Positions 16,410 to 25,184 of a stretch of 64,000 nucleotides of DNA are shown piece by piece. The notes below the pieces were generated by a model, which made no database searches, was not told the DNA's origin, and saw only the letters and a list, made by a program, of their open reading frames with translations. A program made the translations under genes and the position numbers. The stretch comes from CAZXFH01 sp964640055. Lineage in GTDB: Bacteria; Fidelibacterota; UBA2242; JAFGTP01. The stretch is from the NCBI GenBank assembly GCA_964640055.1, contig CAZXFH010000015.1:1-64000 (forward strand). The letters run 5' to 3'. The number at the start of each line of letters is the position of its first letter. The stretch's first letter is position 1.

Positions 16410-17747
16410 CTAACGGCGTCCTCTCATTTTGCCGCTCTTTAAAAAGCCATCATAATGACGCATTAAGAGATGCGACTCGATTTGCTGCAAAGTATCCAGG
16501 GCCACGCCCACGATAATCAGCAAACTGGTACCACCAAAGAAGGAGGCCAGGCTATAGTTAATGTCCATAATCTTCATCAGGATGTAGGGAAAAACAGCGA
16601 CAAAGGCTAAAAATACCGAGCCGGGCAGGGTTACCTTGGTTAAAATATTGTCAATGAATTCCGAGGTTCGCTTTCCGGGACGGATACCGGGAATAAATCC
16701 GCCCGACTTTTTCATATTATCGGCCACTTCAACCGGGTTAAAAGCGATGGCAGTATAGAAATAGGTGAAAAAGATGATCAGTAGTCCGAAAATCAGCCAG
16801 TAGACCGGATGATCCAGACTGAAAAAACGCATAATAGCCTGAATAAATTCACTATTGGGGAAAAACGTTGATATGGTATTGGGAATAAACATCAGTGCCT
16901 GGGCAAAAATAATGGGCATTACACCGGCTGTATTAACTCGTAAGGGAATATGGGTAGCCTGTCCGCCATAGACCTTACGCCCTACCACTCGTTTGGCATA
17001 CTGTACCGGAATTTTACGTTGCCCCTGGGTGATCAAGACCACAAAGCCCACGATCACAGCCATCAGTCCCAGCAAAATAACTTCGGTAAAAATACCACGC
17101 ACTTCTTCGGATATAAGCGTGATTTCACTGATGACGACGTTGGGAAAACGCGCAATAATACCGACCATAATGATCAGGGAAATTCCATTGCCAATCCCCC
17201 GCTCGGTAATCCGTTCGCCCAGCCACATCAGAAGAATAGTACCCGTACTCAAGGTCAGCATGGTCATCAGGACAAATCCCATACCAGGATTCGGCACGAC
17301 CGGTACCATCTGATCCCCGATCCGGGCGGTCATGGTCGGGCTCATCAGCAATTGCGAGATACCAAAGGACTGCATGGCAGCGATTAACAGTGTTCCGTAG
17401 CGGGTTAACTGGGTAATCTTTTTACGTCCTTCCTCCCCTTCGCGCTGTAACTTTTGAAAATAAGGGATTACCGCTCCCAGTAACTGAATAATAATGGAAG
17501 CACTGATATAGGGCATTATCCCCAGCGCAAACAGGGTTGCGCGACTAAATGCGCCTCCGGCAAACAGGTCATATAACCCAAACAGGGTATTGGAAAAACT
17601 GCGCATGGCCGCGCCCAGGGCCTCGGTATCAATACCCGGTATGGGTATGTGCGCGCCTAACCGAAAAACCACTAATAAAGACAGGGTGTATAAAATTCTT
17701 TTCCTGAGCTCGGGAATGCGGAATATGCTCTGAACTTGATCTTTCAT
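16410..17747 (-). CDS. secY: protein translocase channel subunit SecY
   Basis: A 445-residue inner-membrane protein with ten predicted transmembrane helices. Recognisable segments include LGIMPYISASIIIQLL (TM2 region), GNGISLIIMVGI, and the cytoplasmic IRPGKRTSEFIDNILTKVTLPGS loop that binds SecA and ribosomes. It forms the Sec channel with SecE, which is encoded in the same supercluster. Its start overlaps the rplO stop by four bases, indicating coupling. Confidence 0.98.
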   Translation of the reverse strand: MKDQVQSIFRIPELRKRILYTLSLLVVFRLGAHIPIPGIDTEALGAAMRSFSNTLFGLYDLFAGGAFSRATLFALGIMPYISASIIIQLLGAVIPYFQKLQREGEEGRKKITQLTRYGTLLIAAMQSFGISQLLMSPTMTARIGDQMVPVVPNPGMGFVLMTMLTLSTGTILLMWLGERITERGIGNGISLIIMVGIIARFPNVVISEITLISEEVRGIFTEVILLGLMAVIVGFVVLITQGQRKIPVQYAKRVVGRKVYGGQATHIPLRVNTAGVMPIIFAQALMFIPNTISTFFPNSEFIQAIMRFFSLDHPVYWLIFGLLIIFFTYFYTAIAFNPVEVADNMKKSGGFIPGIRPGKRTSEFIDNILTKVTLPGSVFLAFVAVFPYILMKIMDINYSLASFFGGTSLLIIVGVALDTLQQIESHLLMRHYDGFLKSGKMRGRR

Positions 17748-18181
17748 ATTACTTCTGCTTTTCCTCCGGCTTTTTCAATTTTTTGCTTGGCTGACTTGCT
17801 AAAGGCATGTACCGTCACGTTCTTCTTTTTCTTAAGCGCTCCGCCGCCCAATACTTTAACCGGTTTTTGCGGGGAATCAATTAATCCCTCTTCAAATAAA
17901 ACCTCCGGGTCAAGATTCTGCTTACGCAGCGTATTCAATTCATTGACATTCACGATCTGATATTCTTTTTTAAATATATTGGTAAATCCACGTTTGGGCA
18001 GACGGCGATAAATAGGCATGGTTCCGCCTTCCATCCAGGGCCGGTGCTTAGAGCCCGAGCGCGCCAAGTAACCTTTGGTGCCTCGTCCACTGGTGGTTCC
18101 GTGTCCGGATCCATTCCCTCGTCCGACTCGTTTTCGGGATTTACGCGAACCGGGAGCATATTTTAATGAACTTAAATCCAT
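17744..18181 (-). CDS. rplO: 50S ribosomal protein L15
   Basis: A 145-residue L15 with a glycine/arginine-rich N-terminal extension (RKRVGRGNGSGHGTTSGRGTKG) that threads into 23S rRNA, and a globular C-terminal domain ending in SAKQKIEKAGGKAEVI. It lies between rpmD and secY in spc-operon order. Confidence 0.98.
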   Translation of the reverse strand: MDLSSLKYAPGSRKSRKRVGRGNGSGHGTTSGRGTKGYLARSGSKHRPWMEGGTMPIYRRLPKRGFTNIFKKEYQIVNVNELNTLRKQNLDPEVLFEEGLIDSPQKPVKVLGGGALKKKKNVTVHAFSKSAKQKIEKAGGKAEVI

Positions 18182-18183
18182 GA

Positions 18184-18387
18184 CTAATCCTTAACCTCTT
18201 CCATTGTTACAAGATGCGATACAGCCGCTACCATCCCTCTAATCACCGGGGTATCCGGTTTAATTATGGAATGTTCTCTGTGTCTCAACCCCAGGGCATC
18301 TAAAACCCGACGATCGCGTGCTTGGCGGCCAATACGACTTTTCCGCTGTGTAATTTTTAGTGATTTGGTTTTCTTTTTTTCACTCAT
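18184..18387 (-). CDS. rpmD: 50S ribosomal protein L30
   Basis: A 67-residue L30 with KSLKITQRKSRIGR, the LDALGLRHREHSII motif and the terminal GMVAAVSHLVTMEE strand. It overlaps the rpsE stop by four bases. The L30 gene is dispensable and lost in several phyla, so its presence is a mild taxonomic marker. Confidence 0.97.
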   Translation of the reverse strand: MSEKKKTKSLKITQRKSRIGRQARDRRVLDALGLRHREHSIIKPDTPVIRGMVAAVSHLVTMEEVKD

Positions 18388-18890
18388 GCGCTAAATATCT
18401 CCTGAAAAGTCCTTCCCCGTTTCTTGGCCACCTTAAAAGGATCCTTTAAATTGTGAAGCGCCTTCATGGTCGCCTTAACAACATTGTGTGAATTATTGGA
18501 CCCGATCGATTTGGTCAGCACATCCTTAATACCTGCTTGTTCCATAATCGCCCGTATGGGTCCCCCGGCAATTACACCGGTACCCGGTGTGGCCGGTTTC
18601 AACATAACACGAGCCGCGCCATATTTTACATTGACCTTATGAGGAATGGTACCGTTGATAATCGGCACTCTAATCAGATTCTTTTTCGCGTTTTCTTTGC
18701 CTTTGGAAATCGCGGTCGTTACTTCCAAAGCCTTACCCAGTCCGACACCAACATGACCATTACCATCTCCGATGGCGACAATAGCATTGAAACCGAACCG
18801 GCGGCCACCGGTGACTACCTGGGCCACCCGGTTAATTTTAATTACTTTTTCATCTAATAAATCCAGCTGTGTGGGATCTATGATCTTCAA
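18384..18890 (-). CDS. rpsE: 30S ribosomal protein S5
   Basis: A 168-residue S5 with the N-terminal double-stranded RNA-binding-like domain (KINRVAQVVTGGRRFGFNAI, VGVGLGKALEV) and the C-terminal domain containing PATPGTGVIAGGPIRAIMEQAG. S5 with S4 and S12 controls decoding accuracy. Confidence 0.98.
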   Translation of the reverse strand: MKIIDPTQLDLLDEKVIKINRVAQVVTGGRRFGFNAIVAIGDGNGHVGVGLGKALEVTTAISKGKENAKKNLIRVPIINGTIPHKVNVKYGAARVMLKPATPGTGVIAGGPIRAIMEQAGIKDVLTKSIGSNNSHNVVKATMKALHNLKDPFKVAKKRGRTFQEIFSA

Positions 18891-18908
18891 TCCAAAACTC
18901 CTTGATGT

Positions 18909-19283
18909 TTAAAATTCCAAACCTGCTTTACGTGCGGCTTCCGCCAAGGCTTTCACCCTGCCATGATATTGATAGCCACCCCGGTCAAAGACCACCTTTT
19001 TGATGTCCTGATCCAGGGCTTTGCGGGCGACTAACTCACCCACCAGCGTGCTTTTTTCTTCTTTGGTCGTTTTCGGTTTTATTTTATCACGGATCTCCGG
19101 AGACAAGTCCGAAACCTGGACCAAAGAACGTTGCGAAATATCATCATATATCTGAGCATGAATATGTTTTAAACTGCGAAAGATGGCTAAACGGGGACGC
19201 TCAGGTGTCCCACGCACCTTTTTCCGAATATGTTTCCGCCGACGATTTCTGGACTGTAATTTTGTTCTAACTTTTATACTCAT
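18909..19283 (-). CDS. rplR: 50S ribosomal protein L18
   Basis: A 124-residue L18 with the basic RRKHIRKKVRGTPERPRLAI start, AQIYDD, and the end KVVFDRGGYQYHGRVKALAE. It binds 5S rRNA together with L5. Its place between rplF and rpsE follows the standard spc order. Confidence 0.98.
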   Translation of the reverse strand: MSIKVRTKLQSRNRRRKHIRKKVRGTPERPRLAIFRSLKHIHAQIYDDISQRSLVQVSDLSPEIRDKIKPKTTKEEKSTLVGELVARKALDQDIKKVVFDRGGYQYHGRVKALAEAARKAGLEF

Positions 19284-19294
19284 TCCGATTTCCC

Positions 19295-19837
19295 CTATTT
19301 CACACCGACTTTCTTACCGGCTTTGCGATGAACATGCTCACCGACATAACGGATACCCTTGCCTTTATAAGGTTCCGGCGGTGAAATTGACCGAATCCTG
19401 GCGGCTATCTGTCCGACCCTGTGTTTGTCCGCGCCTGAAATTTTAACGACCATATTTTTAGGGATTTCAAATTTAATTCCTTCCGGCGGCGTGATCAGGA
19501 TCGGATGGGAAAAACCAAGATTTAAAAAAAGCGACTTGCCTTTCAACTCGGCGGAATACCCCACACCATGAATTTCCAGCGTTTTTCCAAACCCTTTGGA
19601 AACACCTTCTACCATATTGGCAATTAACATCCGGTATAAACCATGTTTGGCGCGCTGCTCTTTACTTTCCCCGGATCTTTCCACCCGGATCTCATTCTCT
19701 TTTTGTAAAACTTTGTACTCGGGATCGATGGGGCAGCGCAGTTCCCCTAATTTACCTTTGACTGTCACCGCGTCAGCGTTTATGGTAATCTGAATCCCTT
19801 CTGGTATTGGTATTGGCTTTTTGCCTATTCTAGACAC
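19295..19837 (-). CDS. rplF: 50S ribosomal protein L6
   Basis: A 180-residue L6 made of two similar alpha/beta domains, with the C-terminal PEPYKGKGIRYVGE signature. The start is GTG at 19837, giving VSRIGKKPIPIPEGI with AGGAG six bases upstream. A longer in-frame reading begins inside rpsH with no ribosome-binding site and is not used. L6 sits at the base of the L7/L12 stalk near the GTPase centre. Confidence 0.96.
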   Translation of the reverse strand: MSRIGKKPIPIPEGIQITINADAVTVKGKLGELRCPIDPEYKVLQKENEIRVERSGESKEQRAKHGLYRMLIANMVEGVSKGFGKTLEIHGVGYSAELKGKSLFLNLGFSHPILITPPEGIKFEIPKNMVVKISGADKHRVGQIAARIRSISPPEPYKGKGIRYVGEHVHRKAGKKVGVK

Positions 19838-19856
19838 AACATACTCCTTCGTTAGC

Positions 19857-20255
19857 TTACCAAACGTAACATAGCACTTCGCCACCCAAATTCTTATCCT
19901 TGGCGATCTTACCGGTTACAATCCCGATAGATGTGGATAAAATAGTAATTCCCAACCCGTTCAAGGTTCGCGGGATTTGATCTGCTTTGACATAATAACG
20001 TCGTCCCGGTCGGCTGGCCCGTTTTAAACCTTCGATTATCGGTTTGCCGGCCCTATCATATTTGAGAAAGACGCGGATCAATCCTTGTTTCCCATCTTCA
20101 ATCAGAATAAAATCCTTGATATAGCCTTCATATTTAAGGATCAGGGACAAACGCTTTTTCAGATTAGAGGCGGGCACATCCACCCACCGTTTCTCAGCGC
20201 GGTGTGCGTTACGCACACGAGTTAAATAATCAGCAATTGGATCTGTTACTGGCAT
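19857..20255 (-). CDS. rpsH: 30S ribosomal protein S8
   Basis: A 132-residue S8 starting MPVTDPIADYLTRVRNAHRA and ending TGKIAKDKNLGGEVLCYVW, with the conserved ILSTSIGIVTG RNA-binding loop. It is a primary binder of the 16S rRNA central domain. It lies between rpsN and rplF. Confidence 0.98.
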   Translation of the reverse strand: MPVTDPIADYLTRVRNAHRAEKRWVDVPASNLKKRLSLILKYEGYIKDFILIEDGKQGLIRVFLKYDRAGKPIIEGLKRASRPGRRYYVKADQIPRTLNGLGITILSTSIGIVTGKIAKDKNLGGEVLCYVW

Positions 20256-20274
20256 AATTTATTCTTCTCCTGTT

Positions 20275-20460
20275 TTACCAGCTGGCTTTGGTGACACCGG
20301 GAATTTCCCCTTTCAGGGCCAGCTCTCTAAAGCACAGCCGACATAGACCAAATTTACGATAATAGGCTCTTACTCTCCCACACCGGCTACAACGATATAC
20401 CTTGCGGGTGGAATACTTGGGTTTGCGTTTTGATTTTTCTATTAATGCTTTTCTAGCCAT
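20275..20460 (-). CDS. rpsN: 30S ribosomal protein S14 type Z
   Basis: A 61-residue, zinc-binding short form of S14. Cys24 and Cys27 (YRCSRCGR) pair with Cys40 and Cys43 (GLCRLCFRE) to form a zinc knuckle. The ATG at 20460 starts the usual MARKALIEKS sequence. A longer in-frame ORF extends into rplE but has no family support. Confidence 0.97.
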   Translation of the reverse strand: MARKALIEKSKRKPKYSTRKVYRCSRCGRVRAYYRKFGLCRLCFRELALKGEIPGVTKASW

Positions 20461-20467
20461 ATCAATT

Positions 20468-21049
20468 CTATCCTTTTGTTGTTTTCGATCTCTTTTTAAA
20501 AGGAAACCCGAACAATGATAACAATTCAACGGCTTCCTCATCGGTATGTGCGGTCGTATTGATGGTGATATTCATCCCCCGGATCTTATCAATCTTATCA
20601 TAATCGATCTCCGGAAAAACAATCTGCTCATCAATTCCAAAGGAAAAGTTCCCGCGACCGTCAAAAGAGCGATCGGACAATCCGGAAAAATCCTTTACCC
20701 GGGGTAGTCCGGTGGAGATCAAGCGATCAAAAAACTCAAACATGCGCGACCGTCTTAAGGTAACAAAGCAGCCGACCGGATCTCCCTTGCGTATTTTAAA
20801 ATTAGAGATCGCCTTTTTGGCCTTACTGATCGCTGGCTGCTGACCGGCGATTGTGCGCATGTCGGCCACCGCTTTTTTGAGATTGTTGGGATCATCCTTG
20901 GCATCGCCAACGCCCATACTCAAGGTAATTTTTTTCAACCGGGGTACTTCCATCCGATTTTTGTAATCGAATCGTTTCACCATGGCCGGTATAATATCTT
21001 TTTGATATTGTTCCCATAAACGTGGTCTGTATGTTGCTTTCTTCGCCAC
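20468..21049 (-). CDS. rplE: 50S ribosomal protein L5
   Basis: A 193-residue L5 with the AISNFKIRKGDPVGCFVTLR and RVKDFSGLSDRSFDGRGNFS motifs and the GMNITINTTAHTDEEAVELL tail. It binds 5S rRNA and contacts P-site tRNA and S13. The gap to rpsN is only seven bases. Confidence 0.98.
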   Translation of the reverse strand: MAKKATYRPRLWEQYQKDIIPAMVKRFDYKNRMEVPRLKKITLSMGVGDAKDDPNNLKKAVADMRTIAGQQPAISKAKKAISNFKIRKGDPVGCFVTLRRSRMFEFFDRLISTGLPRVKDFSGLSDRSFDGRGNFSFGIDEQIVFPEIDYDKIDKIRGMNITINTTAHTDEEAVELLSLFGFPFKKRSKTTKG

Positions 21050-21063
21050 TGATAACTCCTAGA

Positions 21064-21378
21064 TTACATACTGTCGATTACTTCACCAGTTGCCTTGGCA
21101 TAGCGGACTTTCTTGCCATCCTTCAAATATTTAAAGCCCACCTTTGTCTCTTTACCATCATGAACCAGAGACACATTGGATATATGAATCGGGGCTTCTT
21201 TCTCAACAATGCCCCCTTTGGGATTGTTTTGCATGGGACGGGTATGACGTTTAATGAAATTTACACCTTCCACAATCACCCGTTGTCGCTGAGGAAAGAC
21301 CGCCAATACTTTGCCCACTTTGCCTTTATACTCACCCGTTCTGATCTTTACGGTATCATTTTTCCGAATATGGTTCAT
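21064..21378 (-). CDS. rplX: 50S ribosomal protein L24
   Basis: A 104-residue L24 with a KOW motif at the start (VKIRTGEYKGKVGKVLAVFP) and the VEGVNFIKRHTRP segment. It is an assembly initiator that binds the 5' end of 23S rRNA. It lies in its usual place between rplN and rplE. Confidence 0.98.
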   Translation of the reverse strand: MNHIRKNDTVKIRTGEYKGKVGKVLAVFPQRQRVIVEGVNFIKRHTRPMQNNPKGGIVEKEAPIHISNVSLVHDGKETKVGFKYLKDGKKVRYAKATGEVIDSM

Positions 21379-21389
21379 TGCTTCTCCCT

Positions 21390-21758
21390 TTATAGAACTT
21401 CAGGTGCCATGGACACAATTTTCATATAATACTTTTCCCGCAGCTCCCGGGTTACCGGACCGAAAATACGTGTCCCCTTAGGTTCAAAATTAGTATCAAT
21501 CAGGACAGCAGCATTATCATCAAAGCGGATATAACTGCCGTCTTTGCGGCGAGTTTCCTTTTTGGTGCGCACGATCACCGCCTTGGAGATCTCGCCCTCT
21601 TTAACCATTCCACCCGGAGTCGCCTGTTTGACAGACACAATAATGGTATCACCGATGGTCGCATATTTCTTACCTGTCCCTCCGGGAATATTGATACATA
21701 AAACTTTTTTAGCACCGGTATTATCCGCAACATTCAATTTTGTTTCCTTCTGTATCAT
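21390..21758 (-). CDS. rplN: 50S ribosomal protein L14
   Basis: A 122-residue L14 with the invariant MIQKETKLNVADNTGAKKVL start, VRTKKETRRKDGSYIRFDDN and the GTRIFGPVTRELREK end. It forms an intersubunit bridge with helix 44 of 16S rRNA. Confidence 0.98.
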   Translation of the reverse strand: MIQKETKLNVADNTGAKKVLCINIPGGTGKKYATIGDTIIVSVKQATPGGMVKEGEISKAVIVRTKKETRRKDGSYIRFDDNAAVLIDTNFEPKGTRIFGPVTRELREKYYMKIVSMAPEVL

Positions 21759-21785
21759 CGGTTTATCCTCTTAAAATAAAAGCTA

Positions 21786-22034
21786 TCAATCTAATATCTC
21801 CGCCAGCTGCCATCTCTTCTTGCGGCTAATCGGCCGTGATTGCATGATTCGGACCCGGTCACCCTCTTTACATTGGTTTTCGGGATCGTGCGCATAAAAT
21901 TGGGAAGTTCGTTTCATATATTTCCCATAAACGGGGTGCTTAATTCTTCGCTCGATAGTAACCACAACGGTCTTATCCATTTTATTGCTTGTTACTACAC
22001 CAACCAGGGATTTACGTTTTCTTTGTACTGTCAT
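21786..22034 (-). CDS. rpsQ: 30S ribosomal protein S17
   Basis: An 82-residue OB-fold protein with RKSLVGVVTSNKMDKTVVV at the start and CKEGDRVRIMQSRPISRKKR near the end. It is a primary 16S rRNA-binding protein. It sits between rpmC and rplN. Confidence 0.98.
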   Translation of the reverse strand: MTVQRKRKSLVGVVTSNKMDKTVVVTIERRIKHPVYGKYMKRTSQFYAHDPENQCKEGDRVRIMQSRPISRKKRWQLAEILD

Positions 22035-22039
22035 AGTGC

Positions 22040-22255
22040 TTATTCCTGCTTATTAACTTTTCTTACGCCCAGCTCATACTCATGAAGGACCGTTTTCAAT
22101 TGGGCTATCTCGCGCTTTACCGCTCTTATCCGGAGCGGATTTTCGAGCTGCTGCATGGCTTGCTGAAAGCGTAAATTTTCCAGAGCATCCAAATCATCCT
22201 GGAGCTTGGTCTTTAGCTCATCCGGTGACATTTCATTCAGCTGTTCTCTTTTCAC
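22040..22255 (-). CDS. rpmC: 50S ribosomal protein L29
   Basis: A 71-residue helical protein with ENLRFQQAMQQLENPLRIRA and REIAQLKTVLHE, the two-helix hairpin of L29. L29 and L23 form the docking site for trigger factor and SRP at the exit tunnel. It lies five bases from rpsQ. Confidence 0.97.
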   Translation of the reverse strand: MKREQLNEMSPDELKTKLQDDLDALENLRFQQAMQQLENPLRIRAVKREIAQLKTVLHEYELGVRKVNKQE

Positions 22256-22264
22256 ACCTTACTC

Positions 22265-22675
22265 CTATGCAATCCTTCTTGACACGACCTTCGTCTTTAT
22301 TGGTAACTTGTGCGCCGCCGAGGAAAATATTTTCTTGGGCTCGACATCACTTGATTCCACTTCAAACAGAATACGACCGGGTTTCACCACGGCAACGTAA
22401 TATTCCGGCACACCCTTGCCTTTCCCCATCCGGGTCTCGGCCGGGGTTTGCGTAACCGGCTTATGGGGAAAAATACGGGTCCACATCTTGCCATGTTTAC
22501 GAATGCTACGCGCAATGGCAATTCGCGCCGCTTCAATCTGACGACTGGAAATCCATCCGGGTTCCAGGGCTTTCAGCCCGTAGTGCCCGAAACTGACTTT
22601 ATTACCGCGGTTCGCATTGCCTTTCATGCGGCCGCGTTGCTGTTTTCGATGTTTTAATTTGCGTGGCGCTAACAT
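22265..22675 (-). CDS. rplP: 50S ribosomal protein L16
   Basis: A 136-residue L16 with KHRKQQRGRMKGNANRGNKV at the start, SRQIEAARIAIARSIRKHGK, and TRMGKGKGVPEYYVAVVKPG. It contacts the A-site tRNA elbow and is needed for peptidyl-transferase centre maturation. Confidence 0.98.
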   Translation of the reverse strand: MLAPRKLKHRKQQRGRMKGNANRGNKVSFGHYGLKALEPGWISSRQIEAARIAIARSIRKHGKMWTRIFPHKPVTQTPAETRMGKGKGVPEYYVAVVKPGRILFEVESSDVEPKKIFSSAAHKLPIKTKVVSRRIA

Positions 22676-22693
22676 ATTTTGATTCCTCTATCG

Positions 22694-23323
22694 CTATTTG
22701 TTATAAGATACTCCGTTACAGATCCAGACCTTGACGCCGATGCATCCATAAGTGGTATGGGCGGTGACATCGGCATAATCGATATTTGACCGGAGGGTAT
22801 GCAATGGCACTTTCCCCTCACGGTAGGTTTCGGTCCGTGACATTTCAGCTCCGCCCAAACGACCGCTACACTGAATCCGAATGCCATCAGCGCCCATGCG
22901 CATGGTGCCCTGGATGGCTTTTTTAACTGCCCGGCGAAAATTAACTTTCTTCACAATCTGAGCGGCAATGTTATTCCCGACCAACCGGGCATTGAGCTCC
23001 GGTCGTTTGATCTCGTTTACATTGACCTGTACATCTGTGTCTGTCAATTTCTGTAATTCCATTTTCAGCATGTCAACTTCCTCGCCCTTCTTACCGATTA
23101 CAATACCCGGGCGGGAGGTGTTGATCACCACGGTGATCTTTTTGGATGTACGGTGTATCTCCACGCTGGCAATCCCGGCATTGGGAAGACGATTGAAAAT
23201 ATATTTGCGCAGCGTTAAATCTTCACTGAGCTTGTCCTGGTAATTTTTTTCATCATACCAGATACTACTCCATTCTTTATTGAACCCTAATCGAAAGCCT
23301 ATCGGATGTGTTTTCTGACCCAA
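22694..23323 (-). CDS. rpsC: 30S ribosomal protein S3
   Basis: A 209-residue S3 starting MGQKTHPIGFRLGFNKEWSS. The type-2 KH domain has the GIVIGKKGEEVD motif, and the C-terminal domain contains GIRIQCSGRLGGAEMSRTE. With S4 and S5 it lines the mRNA entry channel. Confidence 0.98.
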   Translation of the reverse strand: MGQKTHPIGFRLGFNKEWSSIWYDEKNYQDKLSEDLTLRKYIFNRLPNAGIASVEIHRTSKKITVVINTSRPGIVIGKKGEEVDMLKMELQKLTDTDVQVNVNEIKRPELNARLVGNNIAAQIVKKVNFRRAVKKAIQGTMRMGADGIRIQCSGRLGGAEMSRTETYREGKVPLHTLRSNIDYADVTAHTTYGCIGVKVWICNGVSYNK

Positions 23324-23339
23324 AGGGAATTCCTCCAGT

Positions 23340-23708
23340 TTATTTTGTCTTCTTTTTGCTTTTTGTTTTCTTTTCGGCCACCTTAACAGTCACATGGCTG
23401 GCTCGCCGGCGGATAATCGTCGCCCGTCCCATGGCACGGGGACGATAGCGGCGTGCGGTTGGCCCTTCGTCAATATAAATAGTTTTAACAAATAATTCTT
23501 CCGGCTCCAGGGAAGCCCCTTCCTCGGTATTCAACAAATTTGAAACACAGGAACGAAGGGTCTTCTCAATAATCCGGGAGGCTTTCTTATTACTAAAATG
23601 TAAGATGTTCAAGGCCTCTTCCAAATCTTTCCCCCGGATAAGATCCGCAATCTGCCGCAATTTTCTTGCGGATTGTCTTACATACCTGCTAACAGCTTTT
23701 GCTTCCAT
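23340..23708 (-). CDS. rplV: 50S ribosomal protein L22
   Basis: A 122-residue L22 with SARKLRQIADLIRGKDLEEA and the long beta hairpin EGPTARRYRPRAMGRATIIR that lines the exit tunnel (macrolide-resistance region). A short Lys/Thr-rich tail follows. Confidence 0.98.
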   Translation of the reverse strand: MEAKAVSRYVRQSARKLRQIADLIRGKDLEEALNILHFSNKKASRIIEKTLRSCVSNLLNTEEGASLEPEELFVKTIYIDEGPTARRYRPRAMGRATIIRRRASHVTVKVAEKKTKSKKKTK

Positions 23709-23726
23709 AAATCTAACTTCTATCCT

Positions 23727-24002
23727 TTATTCTACGGTTTCTCTCTTTAACCGATGCCCGCGGAAAGTTCGTGTCATGGCAAACTCGCCCAGTTTATGGC
23801 CAACCATATTTTCGGTGATAAACACCGGGATAAACTTATTACCGTTATGCACCGCAATCGTATGACCGACAAATTCCGGTGGCACAGTCGAGGATCGGGC
23901 CCAGGTCTTAATAACCTTTTTCTTACCACTTTCATTCAATTCCTCAATCTTCTCCAGAAGATTGGCATCAATATAAGGACCTTTTTTTACGGAACGACTC
24001 AT
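23727..24002 (-). CDS. rpsS: 30S ribosomal protein S19
   Basis: A 91-residue S19 starting MSRSVKKGPYIDANLLEKI, with GHTIAVHNGNKFIPVFITE and the GHKLGEFAMTRTFRGH end. It pairs with S13 in the small-subunit head. Confidence 0.98.
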   Translation of the reverse strand: MSRSVKKGPYIDANLLEKIEELNESGKKKVIKTWARSSTVPPEFVGHTIAVHNGNKFIPVFITENMVGHKLGEFAMTRTFRGHRLKRETVE

Positions 24003-24016
24003 GCGTGTCTCCCAAT

Positions 24017-24844
24017 TTATTTCGAACGTCGCTTCACAATGAAACGCTCGCTGCGTTTATGTTTCTTTCTTGTCTTGTACCCTTTGGTCGGTTTGCCCCA
24101 GGGCGTACGGGGATGACCACCACCTGAAGTCCGTCCTTCACCGCCTCCCATAGGATGGTCAACCGGATTCATAACTACGCCACGGACCTTGGGGCGCCGT
24201 CCCTTATGACGGGTAACTCCTGCTTTGCCGGCCGTAACGTTTTCATGGTCTTTGTTGCCTACTTCACCCACGGTGGCATAACATCGTTTCGCAATCAACC
24301 GAACCTCACTGGAGGGCATCGCCAGGGTCACATACTTGCCTTCTTTGGCCATTATCTGGGCGGCCGCACCGGCACTGCGTGCGATCTGCCCGCCTTTGCC
24401 CGGTACGATCTCTATATTATGTACAAATGTCCCCGATGGTATTCTCTCCAGCGGCAAGGCGTTGCCCAGTTGGGGAAGAACCTCATCACCGGCGATCACC
24501 GTCTGCCCCACCTGCAAGCCATCAGGCGCTAAAATGTAGCGTTTTTCACCGTCCTGGTACTGCAATAAAGCAATATTTGCAGAGCGATTGGGATCATATT
24601 CAATGCTCTTGACCTTCGCTTCGATATGGCGTTTATCGCGTTTGAAATCAATCCTGCGATACTTACGCTGCGAACCGCCCCCCCGATGTCGGATCGTGAT
24701 GTGTCCTTTATTATTGCGACCACCACGCTTACGGATAATCTTGGTCAACCTTTTTTCCGGCTCCTTCTTGGTAATATCCTTAAAGGTATTAACCGATTTG
24801 AAACGTTGTCCGTTGGTCGTTGGTTTTATTTTTTTAATTGCCAT
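24017..24844 (-). CDS. rplB: 50S ribosomal protein L2
   Basis: A 275-residue L2 with an OB fold, an SH3-like domain and the highly conserved C-terminal PVDHPMGGGEGRTSGGGHP segment, including the histidine implicated in subunit association and peptidyl transfer. It lies between rplW and rpsS. Confidence 0.99.
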   Translation of the reverse strand: MAIKKIKPTTNGQRFKSVNTFKDITKKEPEKRLTKIIRKRGGRNNKGHITIRHRGGGSQRKYRRIDFKRDKRHIEAKVKSIEYDPNRSANIALLQYQDGEKRYILAPDGLQVGQTVIAGDEVLPQLGNALPLERIPSGTFVHNIEIVPGKGGQIARSAGAAAQIMAKEGKYVTLAMPSSEVRLIAKRCYATVGEVGNKDHENVTAGKAGVTRHKGRRPKVRGVVMNPVDHPMGGGEGRTSGGGHPRTPWGKPTKGYKTRKKHKRSERFIVKRRSK

Positions 24845-24847
24845 AAT

Positions 24848-25171
24848 TTATACCGCTGTTTCTCCTTGATAAAAATCAATACTATCGCCCTCTTTCAGGG
24901 TGACTATCGCCTTTTTCCAGTGGGAGCGCCGACCCCGGGTGCGAATCACCCGCCCGCCACTGCGCACCGTCATTTCCTTGACTTTGCCTTTCATATTAAT
25001 GACTGCTACTTTGGCCACCTTCACGTCAAACTTGCGTTCCACCGCCTGTCTGACATCAATCTTGTTGGCCTTGGGATGGACCTGAAAAGCATACTTGCGT
25101 TCGGTTTCCTGCAGTCTGGTTATCTTTTCGGTTAGTATCGGTCTTTGTAATATTTTCTCTTTGATTGACAT
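24848..25171 (-). CDS. rplW: 50S ribosomal protein L23
   Basis: A 107-residue L23 with ILQRPILTEKITRLQ at the start, YAFQVHPKANKIDVRQAVE, and VRSGGRVIRTRGRRSHWKKA. It surrounds the exit tunnel and is the main dock for trigger factor. Confidence 0.97.
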   Translation of the reverse strand: MSIKEKILQRPILTEKITRLQETERKYAFQVHPKANKIDVRQAVERKFDVKVAKVAVINMKGKVKEMTVRSGGRVIRTRGRRSHWKKAIVTLKEGDSIDFYQGETAV

Positions 25172-25184
25172 GATCTATTCCTAA